The notes beneath the pieces are model-generated. The model ran no database searches, was not told the DNA's origin, and saw nothing but the letters and a program-made list of their open reading frames with translations. A stretch of 64,000 nucleotides of DNA from Microcebus murinus (lineage: Eukaryota > Chordata > Mammalia > Primates > Cheirogaleidae): the NCBI RefSeq assembly GCF_040939455.1, contig NC_134129.1, positions 16,998,001-17,062,000 of the forward strand, written 5' to 3'. Positions 38,351-51,950 of this stretch are shown here, in pieces. The position numbers and the translations under genes are program-made. Position 1 is the stretch's first letter, and each line of letters starts with the position of its first letter.

Positions 38351-41300
38351 AACTGTATACACTAGGGGAAAATTATTTTAAAGCAGCCCAGCAGCACTGT
38401 GCCTGGCCCAGTCACTTCTCAGTGGGGGGCAACCTCCCGGGTGGTGAATTTTCTGAAACTCTGTAGGTATTAGGGACTGTGACAACTCTGGCCTACACCA
38501 CGGCTTGCCACTGTGTCACTTAGCTATTTTAGAAATAAGAGGGCACAGAGAACTGATGATGAATTCTAACAAATGCCTGAAGGTGTAGAGACAAAGTTAC
38601 ATTTCCAAAAGGTGCACCCGGCTCCAAGCTGTCTAAAACGCTGCACAGGGACAGAGCTGAGGCTGTCCGTGACCGGGGACAAGAAGAAGCCTTCCCTCTT
38701 ACCTACCTCAAAAACCTAAGGAAAGGTGAGGAGCAACTAAAAAGAAAGTATGCCAGTCCTAAAAAGGTAAAGAAGAGGGACAGGGCCTTCTTAGGCCCAC
38801 CCTGCCACTCCGAAAGGCTGGGTGGCTCTGGACAGTCACTCATACACAAGGGACACCCAAGTCCTAAGCGAGGGACCAGGCAGACACTGCTGATCCCATT
38901 GGAAACAGGCAATGGGTAGAAATACACGTGGCTGTGATACAGTTGGCCAAGGACTAAAGATACTCCACATCTGGCAGTTAATTTTATCTCTTTACATAGA
39001 ACCTAAGGCTTCATTTCAGCTACCTGAAAGAACTATCCACAAACCACCGAACCACCATCCATGTACCACACAGGGTCAGATGGTGGTGGTGAAAGGAATC
39101 ATGGTAATATAAAAACATGAAATATTAGGCAAGAAGTCATTTAGAAATCATTTTTAATGAGTCGCCAATGATTTAATTAGCCTTCGAGAGCCAACGTGTA
39201 TATTAACAACTACAGAACAAGAGCATTTAGGAGATTCAGAAGATCTACCCTTTCACCTGTTTGCCAATAAGCTAGTTTGCAGACTAAAAATCTCTACCTT
39301 TGTCTAATTTATATCTAGACGATTAACGAAAAGTTTTCATTAGTGAAAACTTTATGGTTTTCCACTTTAGAAAATTAACATCCATGAAAACCTTCTAAAT
39401 TTCCAGGATCTTTCATCAAATAAATTAGTACACATAAATTTTTTTAAAGTCGCTAGGTTTTTTAAGATTTAAAAAAATCTAGACTACTAGATAGATTCCT
39501 AGGACTGATTAGTAATGATTGTTAAAAAGGTTAAAATGATTATTAAACAGGTTAAAAATGGTGACTTAGAGACCAATGGGCTACTAAGAAGAATTTCCCA
39601 AAAAGAAGCGGTTATATGTTCTTCAAATTATTCATACATCAGTGGATTTTCTTCTAATCCCTCAGGTTTCTTGGATTTCTGACTCCTATATATCAATTTA
39701 CCTAGGTGAACCAACCCACATTTTCTAATGCAAACCAGGTATGTTCCTAAACTATATCTCTACTCAACCTTCTGTCAGAAAGGTTAAAAATTCCACATAA
39801 ACACCTGGCTTGAAATATGGCTAAAGAGCCCAAGCAGATAGTTGCTATGGGAAATTTTACACAAAATAGATGTTCTTAAGTTAACTAATAAGGAAGCTAA
39901 GTATTTAAAGAATTTTGCACATATCTTGGGAAATAAAAGTAGACTTGCATTTCAGAAGCCTGCTTAAATTTCCTAAGCTAAAAATATCAGGCAAGGTGAA
40001 GGTTTTAAATACTTTTAAGGTGCTTACTCATCAAGGCAGACAAGGCTTTAAAACAGCACCACTCGTTTTTCAAATGCTAATATCTCTGAAATTAGAATGC
40101 ACCCAGAACTGAAGGCATATCAGAATTCATTTAGCAGCATTTTTGCTCTCTTAAGGATGATATCATACAACTTCTACTGGTGGCACCCTGGAATTGAAGT
40201 ACATACAGTAATAAATACTTGGAATAATATTCTGAATTGGCCTTTTAGTCTTCAACATGATTCAACATTTTGAGACTATTTCTACTCCTACAAAAATGAG
40301 AGTTCTAAAGGACTTGTAACTGCCCAAAAAAGAATGACAATAAGAACTATCTTTTATTGAATTCCAGTACTTGGGAGTAAGGCCCTTTGAGGAGCTGTGC
40401 CTCCCCCCTTTCTCTTTTCAGGTAGAATCAACATCAGTGCTCCCCTGACCCCATAGGCCTTTCTGCTTCTGAGGTTAAATGTCCAGCTAATCCCTCCATA
40501 CCTGCAGCCTGACCTTTGTCTCCTTGATCTTCTTACTCCCACGTAGGCCTGGGCCCTGCTGCCTGCTTCTCTGATCACGTGCTGACTACCATCTTCTTGG
40601 TTGAACTTCTAGAGCCACTCTCGAGCCCAACTCACCCTCGCCCCTCTGATTATACTGTTCAGAAAACACTCCACCAAAAGTCAGTGGAAATGGCCTTTTC
40701 CTACATCTATGGCCCAGGCCATGGACTTGCAGGAGCAAAATACAACTGACCCAGATGTCTCCAAACCTTTGCACCAAGTGGAGCAATTATCAAAATACTA
40801 ATACCTGAACTGGAACACATTAAAATAAAAAATACAAGACAAAAAGCCATGTGATGAGTGAAAGACATTCCACAGGCTCTTTAGAAAATTTAAAGCATTA
40901 CTGGCAAAACAGGTAATAAGTGGGATGGTGAACAACAGAGGCATAGAAATGTTAAGGGTAAAAAAAAAAGTTTGAAGAAAAAATGTGAAACCTCAATTCC
41001 TAATTTTTCTTTAAAATGCATGACACGTATACATGGGCACCAGATGTCTTGGAACCAGTTTGAATGAAGGTGATGATCTCTCGAGATCTCTTCCAGATCA
41101 TAAATTCATTTAATATCTAGGACATAGTTGTCAAATTGGAGGCTAATGTGATATTAAACTGCATCGTTAATGAGCCAGGGCATGTGTCTATGAGCATAAT
41201 TTTTCATTTTAGTGTAAGGGAGATGATGTGGGCACAGGGAAAAAAATATTTAACGATAACATGCTAAGAATTAGGCAAAAATAATTAAGCATATAAAATA

Positions 41301-41819
41301 ACTCTTACTTTTTAAAAGGAAATACTTAGGGCTTTCACACTAAAAAGCAATCCCTTTCTAAGCTAAAACCAGGAAGTAAAAGATCTGTGAAGAATTACTG
41401 AAAATTACAACCTACTCAAAATCCTCATGAACAATTGTTCAAAAGTCCTGGACGGACGCTCCACTAGGCTGAAACCACCATGAGGAGGGACAGAGGTACA
41501 CAGCACAGAGTGTGGTCCCCAGATGCTCTGTTGTAGGTATACATGCCCACAGCCCTTCTAAAACGCCTAGCGTAATTACTTAATTATGTACCTTTTTAGA
41601 AACAAGGAATTAAACAAGAGGGGAAAAAAAATGACTGTAGTTATACCATATCACTTGCAAGAAAAAAATCTGCTTACAAATCAAATTAGAATTGGAACTT
41701 TATATCATCTCATAAAAACTAACACACCATTACTTTTTTCATTATTGCTTTATTTGTCAAGGGACAAAGATTAAGAAAAATAACTAACTGATTTACTCAA
41801 CTCTGCAAGCTAGACTTAC

Positions 41820-41890
41820 ATTTTCGGGTTCAACACCAATGTCTTCACAAAATTTCTCCATGCCTTCAGGACCTACAACATCATCAGTAC
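41820..41890 (-). CDS. DCUN1D4: DCUN1D4 coding exon 6
   Basis: The exon encodes residues 115 (last two bases) to N138: [18 protein letters not shown] and VEPEN. It belongs to the first EF-hand-like half of the PONY domain and is nearly invariant between DCNL4 and DCNL5. The acceptor is tttgcag and the donor gtaagt is a perfect consensus. The exon leaves in phase 0. Confidence 0.96.
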
Positions 41891-42469
41891 CTGCAAAATA
41901 CGGTCTTATATAAATGAAATCTGAGCATGTAGTCAGATGTACTATTACCACTATAACAACATTATCCTGTCATCAAATAAGACTTAAAGGCTGCAACTCA
42001 TTTTGGAAGAAAAAAAAATCCAACTATAAATTTAAAACATTCTAGAATTTCAGTTATATCTTTAAAGGACTCTACTTTGTATAATCATTTAAATCAATTT
42101 AACATGATGTCTTCCAATCTTTGGAATACAGTACATATATAAAGCTACCTGAGTTCAATTCCTGATCTTTAAAAGTAGCTTAACACTGTACTCTTATTTG
42201 GCTAATAATTTTAATACATCCAATAACTTTTGGAAACATAGCAAAGAACAACCACATAATATTCTCTATAAAATTAATTGGGAAATAATGTATTTATTTT
42301 TACATAGGAAAAAAATCAAGTAGTTGTTCTGTTGCCGATAAAGGCAATTAGGCCCCCTTTTCCACTCTAGAGTTAGCTCTGTTTCTTCCAGAAAAGTATA
42401 CACGTGTTTCAACCCTACTTTAGCTCCCATTCATTCTGCAACGGTTGCAATTTGGTTTTTTCTGCTCCT

Positions 42470-43785
42470 AGCTCTCCAGGGAAACTCCTTTTGCCAAGGT
42501 CTCCAATAACCCACTAACTGTTAAATCCAATAGACACATTCGATCTTACATGACCTCTCTCATATCTGAAACTCGGAAGCAGTTCTTTACAAAATTGTCT
42601 CTTCCCACAGCTTCTGGAAGCACCCTCTCTAATCTGATTTTCCTCCTTCCTCGCCCTCTTTTGGCTTATGGGTTTCTTTGCAACTTGTTAAATTCGATGT
42701 GCAAAGTTCCACCTTTAAGCCTCTTCGCATCCATTCTACACACTCTCCCTAGGAAATTCCACCACACTGGAGGTTTCAGGCCCTACCCAGGTCTCTTCCT
42801 AGCCTACAATTTCCCCCTTTCTTGGAGCTACCTGCTAATCACCATCCAACAGCACCACCTCCTGTTAACCGCTATAACTAAACTCTACCCCAAACCTACT
42901 CCTCCTGTGTTTCCCATTTTCCAACACCACCTGGGGAGAACCGAGCCAAACGTCTCACACCAAGCCTGCTGACCCTCCTGTATGCTGTCTCGGCTGGCAG
43001 CACCCCCAGAAACAGACACCTGGGCATCACCCTGTACCCCCTCACTTCCTGCACACCTCATTCCACAGCCAGTCACTGTTTCTTCACTGCACCTCTCCCG
43101 CACTGCCCGGGCTCAAGGCTTTATTCTCTCTACTACTCCAGCAGTCTGCTGAGGATCCCCCAAATCCAGAGCCTTTCCCCTGACTCCTCCTGCACACGGC
43201 CACCTGAGGCGTCCATCTCGAACACAAATCCCAGGCTGGCTTAACATCCTTCAGTGGCTCCCCACTGCCTGAAGAAAAAAATCCCAATAAGGTTCTCTAT
43301 GATCTAGCGCTTCCCTTCCTCTTCAGTCCTGTATCTTTCCACCTGCAAGACAAATTTCTCAGAAATAAATGAATGGATATTGCAGAACGAATAGAAATTA
43401 AGGTGCAGAAACACCTACCCACCCGTGGCTTGCTCTGCACCATGTCCTGACACAGCCAACAACACACTACTCCGTGCCTTGCCCATCCTCCTCATCTCTC
43501 CCCCATGTCACTGGTGAACTTCGTCAACCTTTAAGACTGAGACTAGCCAGCCAGTCCTGCCAACCTCCCCACCCGCAGAGGCTGGGTCAGGCGGACCTTT
43601 GCGGCCACACTAGGAACGGCCATGCTAGGAATGGTTCCCACCTACACGCAGCACATGGAGTTGCAAGTCCCAGCTCATCTGTTTTCGTAAGCTCAAGAGC
43701 TATTCTATTCTTCTTACAAGCTCAGTATATACTACCTGGCACAGAGTAGTTGCCCAATAAAAGTTCACTGAACGGAGGAATGAAT
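42470..43785 (+). mobile_element. L2 LINE, about 1.3 kb to the 3' end
   Basis: Plus-strand L2 is recognisable from aacatccttcagtggctccc, tgggcatcaccctgtaccc and the terminal cctggcacagagtagttgcc followed by caataaaagttcactgaac. The reverse transcriptase frame is destroyed. Confidence 0.8.
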
Positions 43786-44148
43786 ACCAGCACACAGGAA
43801 TCACCTACACGCCCCCCATCCACCCATGGCCTCGAGACTCAGCAAGTCACCAAGCCCAGCAACCCACCTTCTTAAGGTGTCTCAGTTTCACTCAGATAAC
43901 ACTTACTAAATAAGGCATGTCCTGGAGCTACGCACTGGGGTAGCTGCTTGGGTACAAAGATGAGTAAGACGTGGTCCCCTGCGCTCACGAAGGGACACAG
44001 AGCACAGGAGTAGCTGCAATACGCAGTAATAACTAGACGACAATGGTGGCTGCTCTTGATAAGAATGAACATTAAAATCACCTGGAACTCTGGCTATAGA
44101 GTCTTACGTCACTTCTCTCCTTCAAATCCTTGGCTCCTCTAAAGTCCA

Positions 44149-44727
44149 AAATCAGGCCCTTCCTCATTATCTGGCCAAAGCAAATACTTTTTTCTCCATG
44201 CCATTATTTTCCTTTTAATCACAAATGTGCTATTTTGTCTGAAAATGTTTTGCTTCATGTATTCAAATCTGTTACCTTTTTCTGGGATTCTTTTATTCCC
44301 ATTTTATTTTATATTTTTCTATATATTCCTAATTTTCTTATCTTGATCACTGGGAGAAAATCAGATAAAAGTTTATTTAATTTCAGGGTTTTTGTACATT
44401 AATATATGAACATGATACAAAGTTTCATTTAGAAGTAAAAAATATAAATGTTTTAAAAAGCCAAGTTTTCCCCCTAAATCCTTCCTAATGCCCAGAGACA
44501 ACCATTTATGAAAGAGTAATCAATTTCTCCCAGTAATCAAGATAGTAAGATTAGGAATATATAGAAAACCATAAAATAAAATGAGAAAAAAAATCTCAGA
44601 AAAAGGTAACAGATTAAAATATATGAAGCAAAACATTTTTAAACAAAATAGCACATTTGTGATTAAAAAGAAAATAATGGCATGGAGAAAAAGTACTTGC
44701 TTTGGCCAGCTCATGAGGGCCTGATTT
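44149..44727. repeat. 207-bp inverted duplication with 160-bp spacer
   Basis: The segment 44149-44355 and the reverse complement of 44522-44727 agree over their whole length with scattered mismatches. Shared blocks include ctccatgccattattttc, aatcacaaatgtgctatttt, and ctatatattcctaat. The spacer is 44356-44521. In the DCUN1D4 pre-mRNA (intron 5) the arms could form a long hairpin. Confidence 0.9.
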
Positions 44728-45719
44728 CTTCATGTCCTCTTCCTCAAATAAGCCATCTACAGCATTCTAAAGAGAATATATTCACATTTATTTGGTGTTT
44801 TTAAGTTTGCTCAGGCAGTTGTCTTTGCTTGCCAGGCAATAATTTAATCACATCATCCTCAATGAATGATCCTTTTTGTCTCTTCCTTTATAGTATTTAC
44901 GCTCCGTTTCTTGCTCTTGTCTAACAGCAGTGGCTACTTACTTCCCAAACAGCAGCAAGTAAGAGCAGTGAGAGTGGGCATTCTTCTCTCATTCTTGATT
45001 CAAACGGGAAGACGTTTAGCATTTTATAATTTGCTATGCCGCCAGCCCTGGTTTGAGAGTGTATATATCCACAGGTGTGCACTCAGGCATTCATGACACA
45101 CACTACATACTAACCCATCCACACGGCAAATGTTAATTCAAATGGAGAAGATATGGAGTAAAATAAAGTAAAAAAAAAGGAAGCTGCTTTCTCCCTTTCT
45201 TTGCCAGTTCGGCATGTATCCTACTGGATCTATCTGCTGTGTATTGATGTATGGGCAAATGTACACTGAAATGCAGTTTTCAAATTTGTTTATCTACAAA
45301 CACGGGCTGGTGCTGAACCCGCAATCCTACACCTTGTTCTTCTCACAGACTGTGTCTGGTAATCTTCCTGGGACAGTACCTATCCATCTAGCCGACTCTT
45401 GGTAGCTGATACATTTTACATCACTCCACCGCATGCATCCACGAGCATGTGCCTGTTTATATATCATAGTTCTTGCCATCACTCCACCACTGTCAAAGAT
45501 TTAGGCTGTGGAATTACAGAATTATTCTTCTGATAAGGAAATAGACATCTATTCCTATTTTGCTAAAAGGTTCTGTTTGCAGGAACAGATGCTTTTTTGG
45601 CATCTACGGATATATGACTTTGGGGAGGTGGTTCCATATAGCACTGGGGAAAAATTACTTTATAATTCTTCTAAAATTCCTCTCTCTTTGGTCTGTATTT
45701 TAAAAAGCTCTTTCCCTAC

Positions 45720-45985
45720 AACCTGTTCTTGAGCCTTCCAAGCTGCCTGCGTTTCCCATTCCTTTGCACACGGCTCGAGTGTCTCCCGGCTTGCTCTTTC
45801 TCACGCCACACTCCAAGCTGACTGCTGCCTTCTCTGTCAACGTTCATCACCAAGATGACGATTCGCCATGGATCTGCCTGTTTGCCACGCTGGAAAATGA
45901 ACCCCGAGCACAATGCTTCTGCTGACCGTACCCCAGAGCCTGGCACATAGTGTGTCTTCAACAAAGGGCTGTTGATGTACACTCT
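45720..45985 (+). mobile_element. L2 3' end fragment (probable)
   Basis: The segment ends with agcctggcacatagtgtgtc and ttcaacaaagggctgttgat, an L2-like terminus. The preceding 200 bases are consistent with the L2 3' region. Confidence 0.55.
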
Positions 45986-48699
45986 GCAGTGGCAATGTAA
46001 ATTGGCCATGTCTTTCCTTTTTTCCCCATTTTATGCAGTGTCATTACATTACTTATATATACATGTGTGCACGTGTTTTAAAAGAGCAAGATTTTAGAGT
46101 ATGATTTGCAGTGGCATGATTCTGTCAAAAGTAATATTTTATTCAAAATATAGTTTGCCACTGAACATTATATAAAAGCTACCCATAATCCTGCCACCTA
46201 ATTTTTTTAAACTCGTTATCAGTCCCATGCACACATTTAAATCTAGCTGTAATCACATGGTACATGACAAATTTAGTGTAAAATACAGCCAAAATCATGG
46301 ATTCACCTGTAGAATTAAGGTAATAACTTCTATTAAATAAGCCATCAAATACACCACACCGCTGGTTAACACAAAGTGGGTTAGAAGTGGGGTTTGAGAG
46401 GTGTGGTTTTAAAAAAAATTTTATTTAAAATAATAAGCTGTAAAATGGCCTAGGTGATAAGAAACTGCAAGAGTATCTGGAAAGGCAGATATACTAACAA
46501 TAATCTAGAAAAACGTGGCTGTCCCACTTTCCCTGCCACACTATGCAGGGACCCCTAACTAAACACATTGGACCTTTCATGAGGACAGCCCAAGACCCTC
46601 ACGCTAGTTTCCATAATTACAGCACACTGCGTCACTGAGGCAAATGGGGCCCATGGGGTCACCTTGGGTAGTTTTTAACATCTCTTCCTTAGCTGTCAGA
46701 ACACCGTGTCACTTTTTGCAACTCACATGCCTTACAGTTTTTGGTAAACCAAAAAACAGTTCTGCCATAGAATTTAATTCAAAACAGAGACTACAGGTCT
46801 AAAGTCAGGGCTTACAGAACTATTATAACTTAAGGATGTGAGCTTTAGTATAACCCTGTGGAATTAGTGTTGGCACCTATGTATTTGACTTAATCCCTTA
46901 TTCTGAGACATATTCCAGAAAGTGGAGGTTTATTAGACAAATTATTTATGTTGACTGGTTATTTTCATTCTAATGAAAAGAAATGGGACTCCAGTTTCAG
47001 AGAGAGGTCTACACAACGCGTCCCCACTCCACCCCAGTCACAGAGCTGCAGTGCCAGGGTACAAAAGGGAAGCCCGTAACCACAGAGAACAGGAGGAAGA
47101 GCCCCTGATGAAGGCGGTGTTATTTATTACATTTCTGGGAGTCAGCAACGGAGCTGATAGGGATTGAAAAGGTGAGAAGCTGCACCCTGGAACGGACGGA
47201 GGAGGGCTGGGGTTAACAGCCGACAGGAACTCGGACGGGCTGGCCGCAGACTGCAGGAGCCATGGAGAGCAGAGGGCAGGGTACAAAGTGGAACTGCGAA
47301 TTCTGGAAAGCACTGAAGGTCCATCCATGTGAAACAACGGCACTACCGGGGCCCCTCCACCCCTCCACCCCTCCATCCGTCCACCGCACACCAGATTCAA
47401 GGGAGGGAGTCCGAGTTTATCCCTAGCCCAGACCAGCTGCTCTCGCTACGGAAAATGGCACAGGTTGGGTGTCAAAGCCCTTCTCATGCTCGTGCCCGGA
47501 GGCCTGGGGCCCCGCAGCCTGCTCCCCAAGACTCGTCCCACAGCACACCCTGTCAGTCACCCTGGTTCTTCTCACACTTCATTTTTCTTGAGTAACACTG
47601 ACCTACAGTTTTGATTCACATGGTTGGGATATTCAACGTGAAAACAGGAACCAACAAGAGCTTTCGGTTACTCCCGAACGTCAAGCCATTTTCCCTGCAG
47701 ATGAGATACAGGAAAAGCAGGGGTGGGGTGGGAGGGACACAACCAAAGGGGAGGTATAAAATAGGACAGCCACCTGCACGCAAACTTCTTAAAGGGAGGA
47801 CTTACAAGGAACCGCTCAGCAGGGATTCCAAGGCGCCTAAATAATGTGGCTTAATGTTTATTCCCAAAATGTCACCTTTCTGCAGTCAGAGAATGGCAAA
47901 GAAGACAAATCGTGCCCTGCTTTCTTTTTAAAGAAAACACAAGTGTGGCTTATACCGTGGAAGAATTTATGTTTGCTTATAAAGGCAGGCACACAAAAGA
48001 ATCAGAATAGCTGTGCTGTGATGGTGGGATTAAGTGTACCTTTTGTCTGTTTAAAATTTCTTCTTCATAATACATTTTCATAACAATAAATGTGAATCAA
48101 TATAGGAAAACAAGTGATCTTCATAATCAAAGTGATAACAAATATGAGAAAACTTCATTCAGCAACCCTTTACTCAACACTTGGTAACCTGTCAATCCCT
48201 TTTACTGGGAGCACAAAAGGTTTCCACGGGATTCACGTTATAATGCAATAATCATGAAAACACATAAATCCTACCACCACGTAAGCGTTTACACTAGCGT
48301 CCACACTCTGCGAACAAAATCCAGCTCAAACTAATCAAAGCCACGAAGGAGAATTCACTAGAAAGATACTGGGGTAGCTCACAAAAACCCAAAGAACTAC
48401 TACAGGAATGAGGACCGCATCCTTTTGAGTTCTTCCTTAGAACAGAGAGACACTCTTCTCCCAGCCTCAGGTGAAAATCCCTGAAAGATTTGTCTCACTG
48501 GCCTGGCCTGAGATACCTGCCAGTGGCCTGGACCCATCTCTCCAGCCAAAAGGGGCAAGCAAGGATTTTATCAGGAAAAGGGTGGGGGCAGGGCACAAAC
48601 AGCCCACAGGGGGGAAAGCCTGGTTATGATACCAATAAAAGGAGATCAAAGCAAGTTATGAACACCATCCTATGGGAGAATAAAGAAGGCTATTAAGCT

Positions 48700-49015
48700 A
48701 ATGAAGGAGCTTAAAAGAGGGACAGAGCATGTCAGATGGAAAAGTGGAGAGAAGCATTCTGTGCACAGGGACGGTGAGTTAGTTGTTTTTTATCCTGTAG
48801 GTAGCAGGGATGTTTTTAGTAGAGAAGAGGGGAGAGATTATTAGGGAATAACACACATGATCTGTTCTGGTTTTTTTGTGTGTTTTTTTTTAAAGTAAGA
48901 CAACAGGGGCACACGGAACCTGGTCTGGCGCAGAGACTGATGACAAGAACACTGGTTTGAAGGTTGCTGGAAAAGGCAAGTTGATAGATTATGAAAGGGC
49001 CTGAAATAAGGGGAG
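48700..49015 (-). mobile_element. Possible L2 fragment
   Basis: Phrases such as tttttatcctgtaggtagca and cacacatgatctgttctgg resemble the reverse strand of L2. The similarity is low. Confidence 0.4.
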
Positions 49016-49624
49016 GAAGAAAGAAAAAAAAAAAAAAAAAAAGAGCTTTCAGCTCAAACTTGTCTGAAATTTTCTTTTTCTCTTTTTACACCATACACAG
49101 CCACAATAATAAGTCCTAGACTGTGGTATTATATTATCCAACCAATTACAGCAAGCTGCAAAATGGAGACTAAATTTAAGACATTTTAAACGACAAAGCA
49201 AACATTTTCTGCCAAATGATCTTCCCAAACAGAGACACTTAATATAAAGACATATCCACTGCAATGCTTGAGGGTCCAAAGCAGCACAGCTATTTTAACT
49301 TCTGTGCTTAAACCAAATCATCACCCATTATCAGCATTCTAAATAGGTTTCTTAGCAATCCAAAGAATTTCTCCCAAGTGCATTTCATCTTTTCAGTTCC
49401 CTTCTCGTGTTCTGAATTCTTGGCTTAGCTGCTGGCTATAAATAGGACATTTAGTGATTTGTTTCAACTATGTCCTTCCCTCCCTCCCCGCTCTCTTCAA
49501 CAGGGACGGACGGACGGACACACACCAAATTTGAAAAGCACACATTTTCTAAATTCTTTAATCTCCTCTCAGGTATTACTTATTTTATAAGGATCAATTT
49601 TAGATGGCATAAATGATTACCTAC

Positions 49625-49716
49625 CTGCATATTCATAGAACCATTCTAAGCACCTCTTACTTGAAAAGGCTTCGTCTTCAGTCTTTATTCTAGTTGAATC
49701 ATATTTTCTATACATG
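49625..49716 (-). CDS. DCUN1D4: DCUN1D4 coding exon 5
   Basis: The exon encodes residues 84 (last base) to 115 (first base): [22 protein letters not shown] and LEWFYEYA. This is the entry into the PONY domain. The acceptor is ttctag and the donor is gtaggt. A second GT four bases downstream (gtaatc) would break the phase with exon 6, so the first was chosen. TEDEAF differs by one acidic residue from the TEEEAF I recall for human. Confidence 0.95.
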
Positions 49717-50559
49717 CTAGAAATTGAAAAAGCAGTTTTAAGTTATTTAAAGACACTGAGGTTCTTTTAAGCAGCAGATAATTTTTATTCTTTTCTCCAA
49801 ACCAGACATCCATTCAATCAGTATTTTAAGTATATTTTAAACATTTTATTTCTCACATTTGAACGTTTCAGCTTTTATAACTACAGTGTTTAAACACAGT
49901 CATCCCTAATATAGAATTAAATGACAAGCACTTAATACAAGTTTTTCCCTGATTAACAAATAATCAGTAAAAACTGAATGGAACAGGTATTTGATATACT
50001 CCCTTCTGCCTCACTAGCCAGAACTAACTACAAAATGATAGTGTGATACGGTGAGAAACGTCTCCGGTGTACTCTCCAATTAATCATCCTAAAAATCACT
50101 CGTGTCTCTCCATTAAGTTCTCCTGACTTTTGTGTCTTACAAGTTAGGCTGGTCACAGAGCAGAGACTAAGGAAGAATCTGCCAATTTTAGACAACTCCC
50201 GAGACCATTAAGCAAATACACAGAAACATCAAATCATGTCCAAGCTTCCAGGAAGAAAATAAACTCAGGTGTAAGGTTGATGAGAGAAAGCCCCTTGGAT
50301 GGTTTCCTGATTAGTACAACCTTAAAAACCCGAGGAGAGAGAAGAACAGAGAGCCTAGCTTCTGCTTTGTCGTCTAATTCTAGCCCTGTGGACACACTCA
50401 GCCTAAGCTGGGGAACTGAATCAGGAACCACAGAAGCCGCCTCCTGCCAGTCTGGGGCCTTCTGCAGATTTCCTTATTTCATGATAACCAGGGGCTGAGG
50501 ATGGAGATGTTCCCTACATGGGAAGGGGGAGGGACAGTAACTTTAAAATAATGATTTGG

Positions 50560-50906
50560 GGCCAGGCGCGGTGGCTCACGCCTGTAATCCTAGCACTCTG
50601 GGAGGCCGAGGCGGGTGGATAGTTTGAGCTCAGTCAGGAGTTCGAGACCAGCCTGAGTAAGGGCAGGTAGACCCCTTCTCTACTAAAAATAGAAAGAAAT
50701 TAGCTAGACAACTAAAACTATATAGAAAAAAAATTAGCCGGGCATGGTGGCGCATATCTGTAGTCCCAGCTACTCGGGAGGCTGAGGCAGGAGGATCCCT
50801 GGAGCCCATGAGTTTGAGGTTGCTGTGAGCTAGGCTGACGCCATGGCACTCTAGCCAGGGCAACAGAGTGAGACTCTGTCTCCCAAAAAAAATAAATAAA
50901 TAAAAT
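50560..50906 (+). mobile_element. Alu SINE in intron 4
   Basis: A full plus-strand dimer whose tail is an AAAT run. A perfect 15-bp duplication aaaataatgatttgg flanks it (50545-50559 and 50907-50921). Confidence 0.97.
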
Positions 50907-51051
50907 AAAATAATGATTTGGATATAAAATCTGAGTATACACATTTTTATAGCCCTTATTTATATATAAATTACCCAGTTATGTATATAAGCATTTTCTA
51001 AATATACTTGTTGTTCATATGGTATATATAAGATATAATAAAAATCACACA

Positions 51052-51266
51052 CAGTCATCCCTAGTATACGCAGGAGACTGGTTCTGGAAACCTGACGACA
51101 CTCAAATCCGCCCCTATTCAAGTCCCCCAGCTGGCCCTTCAGAACACGCATATACGCAGTCGGCACCCCACCAATACCAGACTTTCCTGCCACATTTTGG
51201 TTGAAAAAAAGCCCCCATATAAGCGAAACCTCACAGGTCAAACCTGTGTTGTCCAAGGGTCAACTG
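51052..51266 (-). mobile_element. TcMar-Tigger remnant
   Basis: The high-coordinate end, read on the minus strand, begins CAGTTGACCCTTGGACAAC and is followed outside by TA, as in MER2 and Tigger elements. The other end (cagtcatccctagtatacgc) also resembles a Tigger terminus. The interior is mostly deleted. Confidence 0.7.
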
Positions 51267-51598
51267 TATGACTCTTTTTACCAAACATTTATTCATGACC
51301 TAGACATTAACCAGATCATCAGTATACGCCTCGGATTAGAGATTCTGGTTTTAACACCAAAAAAAGAACATGGTTATAGGGTGTTAAATGACTCAAACTG
51401 CTAACTACCAGTTTTGTATTTCTTCTGTAAAAGGTAGCCTTACTACCTGAAAACAAGGTCGAACCGATAAGCTCCAATCCTGGGCTTAGACATTTCTATC
51501 TCAGCTCAAAACCCACAACTGGTCCACAGCCTGGAGAACTATGTATGGCACTATAATATTTGAATTTCAAAATGCTCTACATTTAAAAAAAAGAACCA

Positions 51599-51940
51599 GG
51601 CTGGGCGCGGTGGCTCACACCTGTAATCCTAGCACTCTGGGAGGCTGAGGCGAGTGGATCACTCAAGGTCAGGAGTTCAAAACCAGCCTGAGCAAGAGTG
51701 AGACCCCCCGTCTCTACTAAAAGTAGAAAGAAATTAATTGGACAACTAAAAATACATAGAAAAAAATAGCCAGGCATGGTGGCGCATGCCTGTAGTCCCA
51801 GCTACTGGGGAGGCTGAGGTAGGAGGATCGCTTGAGCCCAGGAGTTGGAGGTTGCTGTTAGCTAGGCTGACGCCATGGCACTCACTCTAGCCTGGGTAAC
51901 AGAGTGGGACTTTGTCTCAAAAAAAAAAAAAAGAAAAGAA
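51599..51940 (+). mobile_element. Alu SINE in intron 4
   Basis: A full plus-strand dimer with a complex A-rich tail. The flanks share aaaagaacca (51589-51598 and 51941-51950). It abuts an L1 3' end. Confidence 0.96.
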
Positions 51941-51950
51941 AAAAGAACCA

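Larger units (their letters stand above)
41891..49624 (-). other. DCUN1D4 intron 5
   Basis: The intron holds a 1.3 kb L2 copy (42470-43785), a 207-bp inverted duplication (44149-44727), a probable L2 tail (45720-45985) and a possible L2 fragment (48700-49015). The stretch 46000-48700 shows nothing classifiable apart from a short CCCCTCCA-type run near 47345-47385. Confidence 0.93.
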
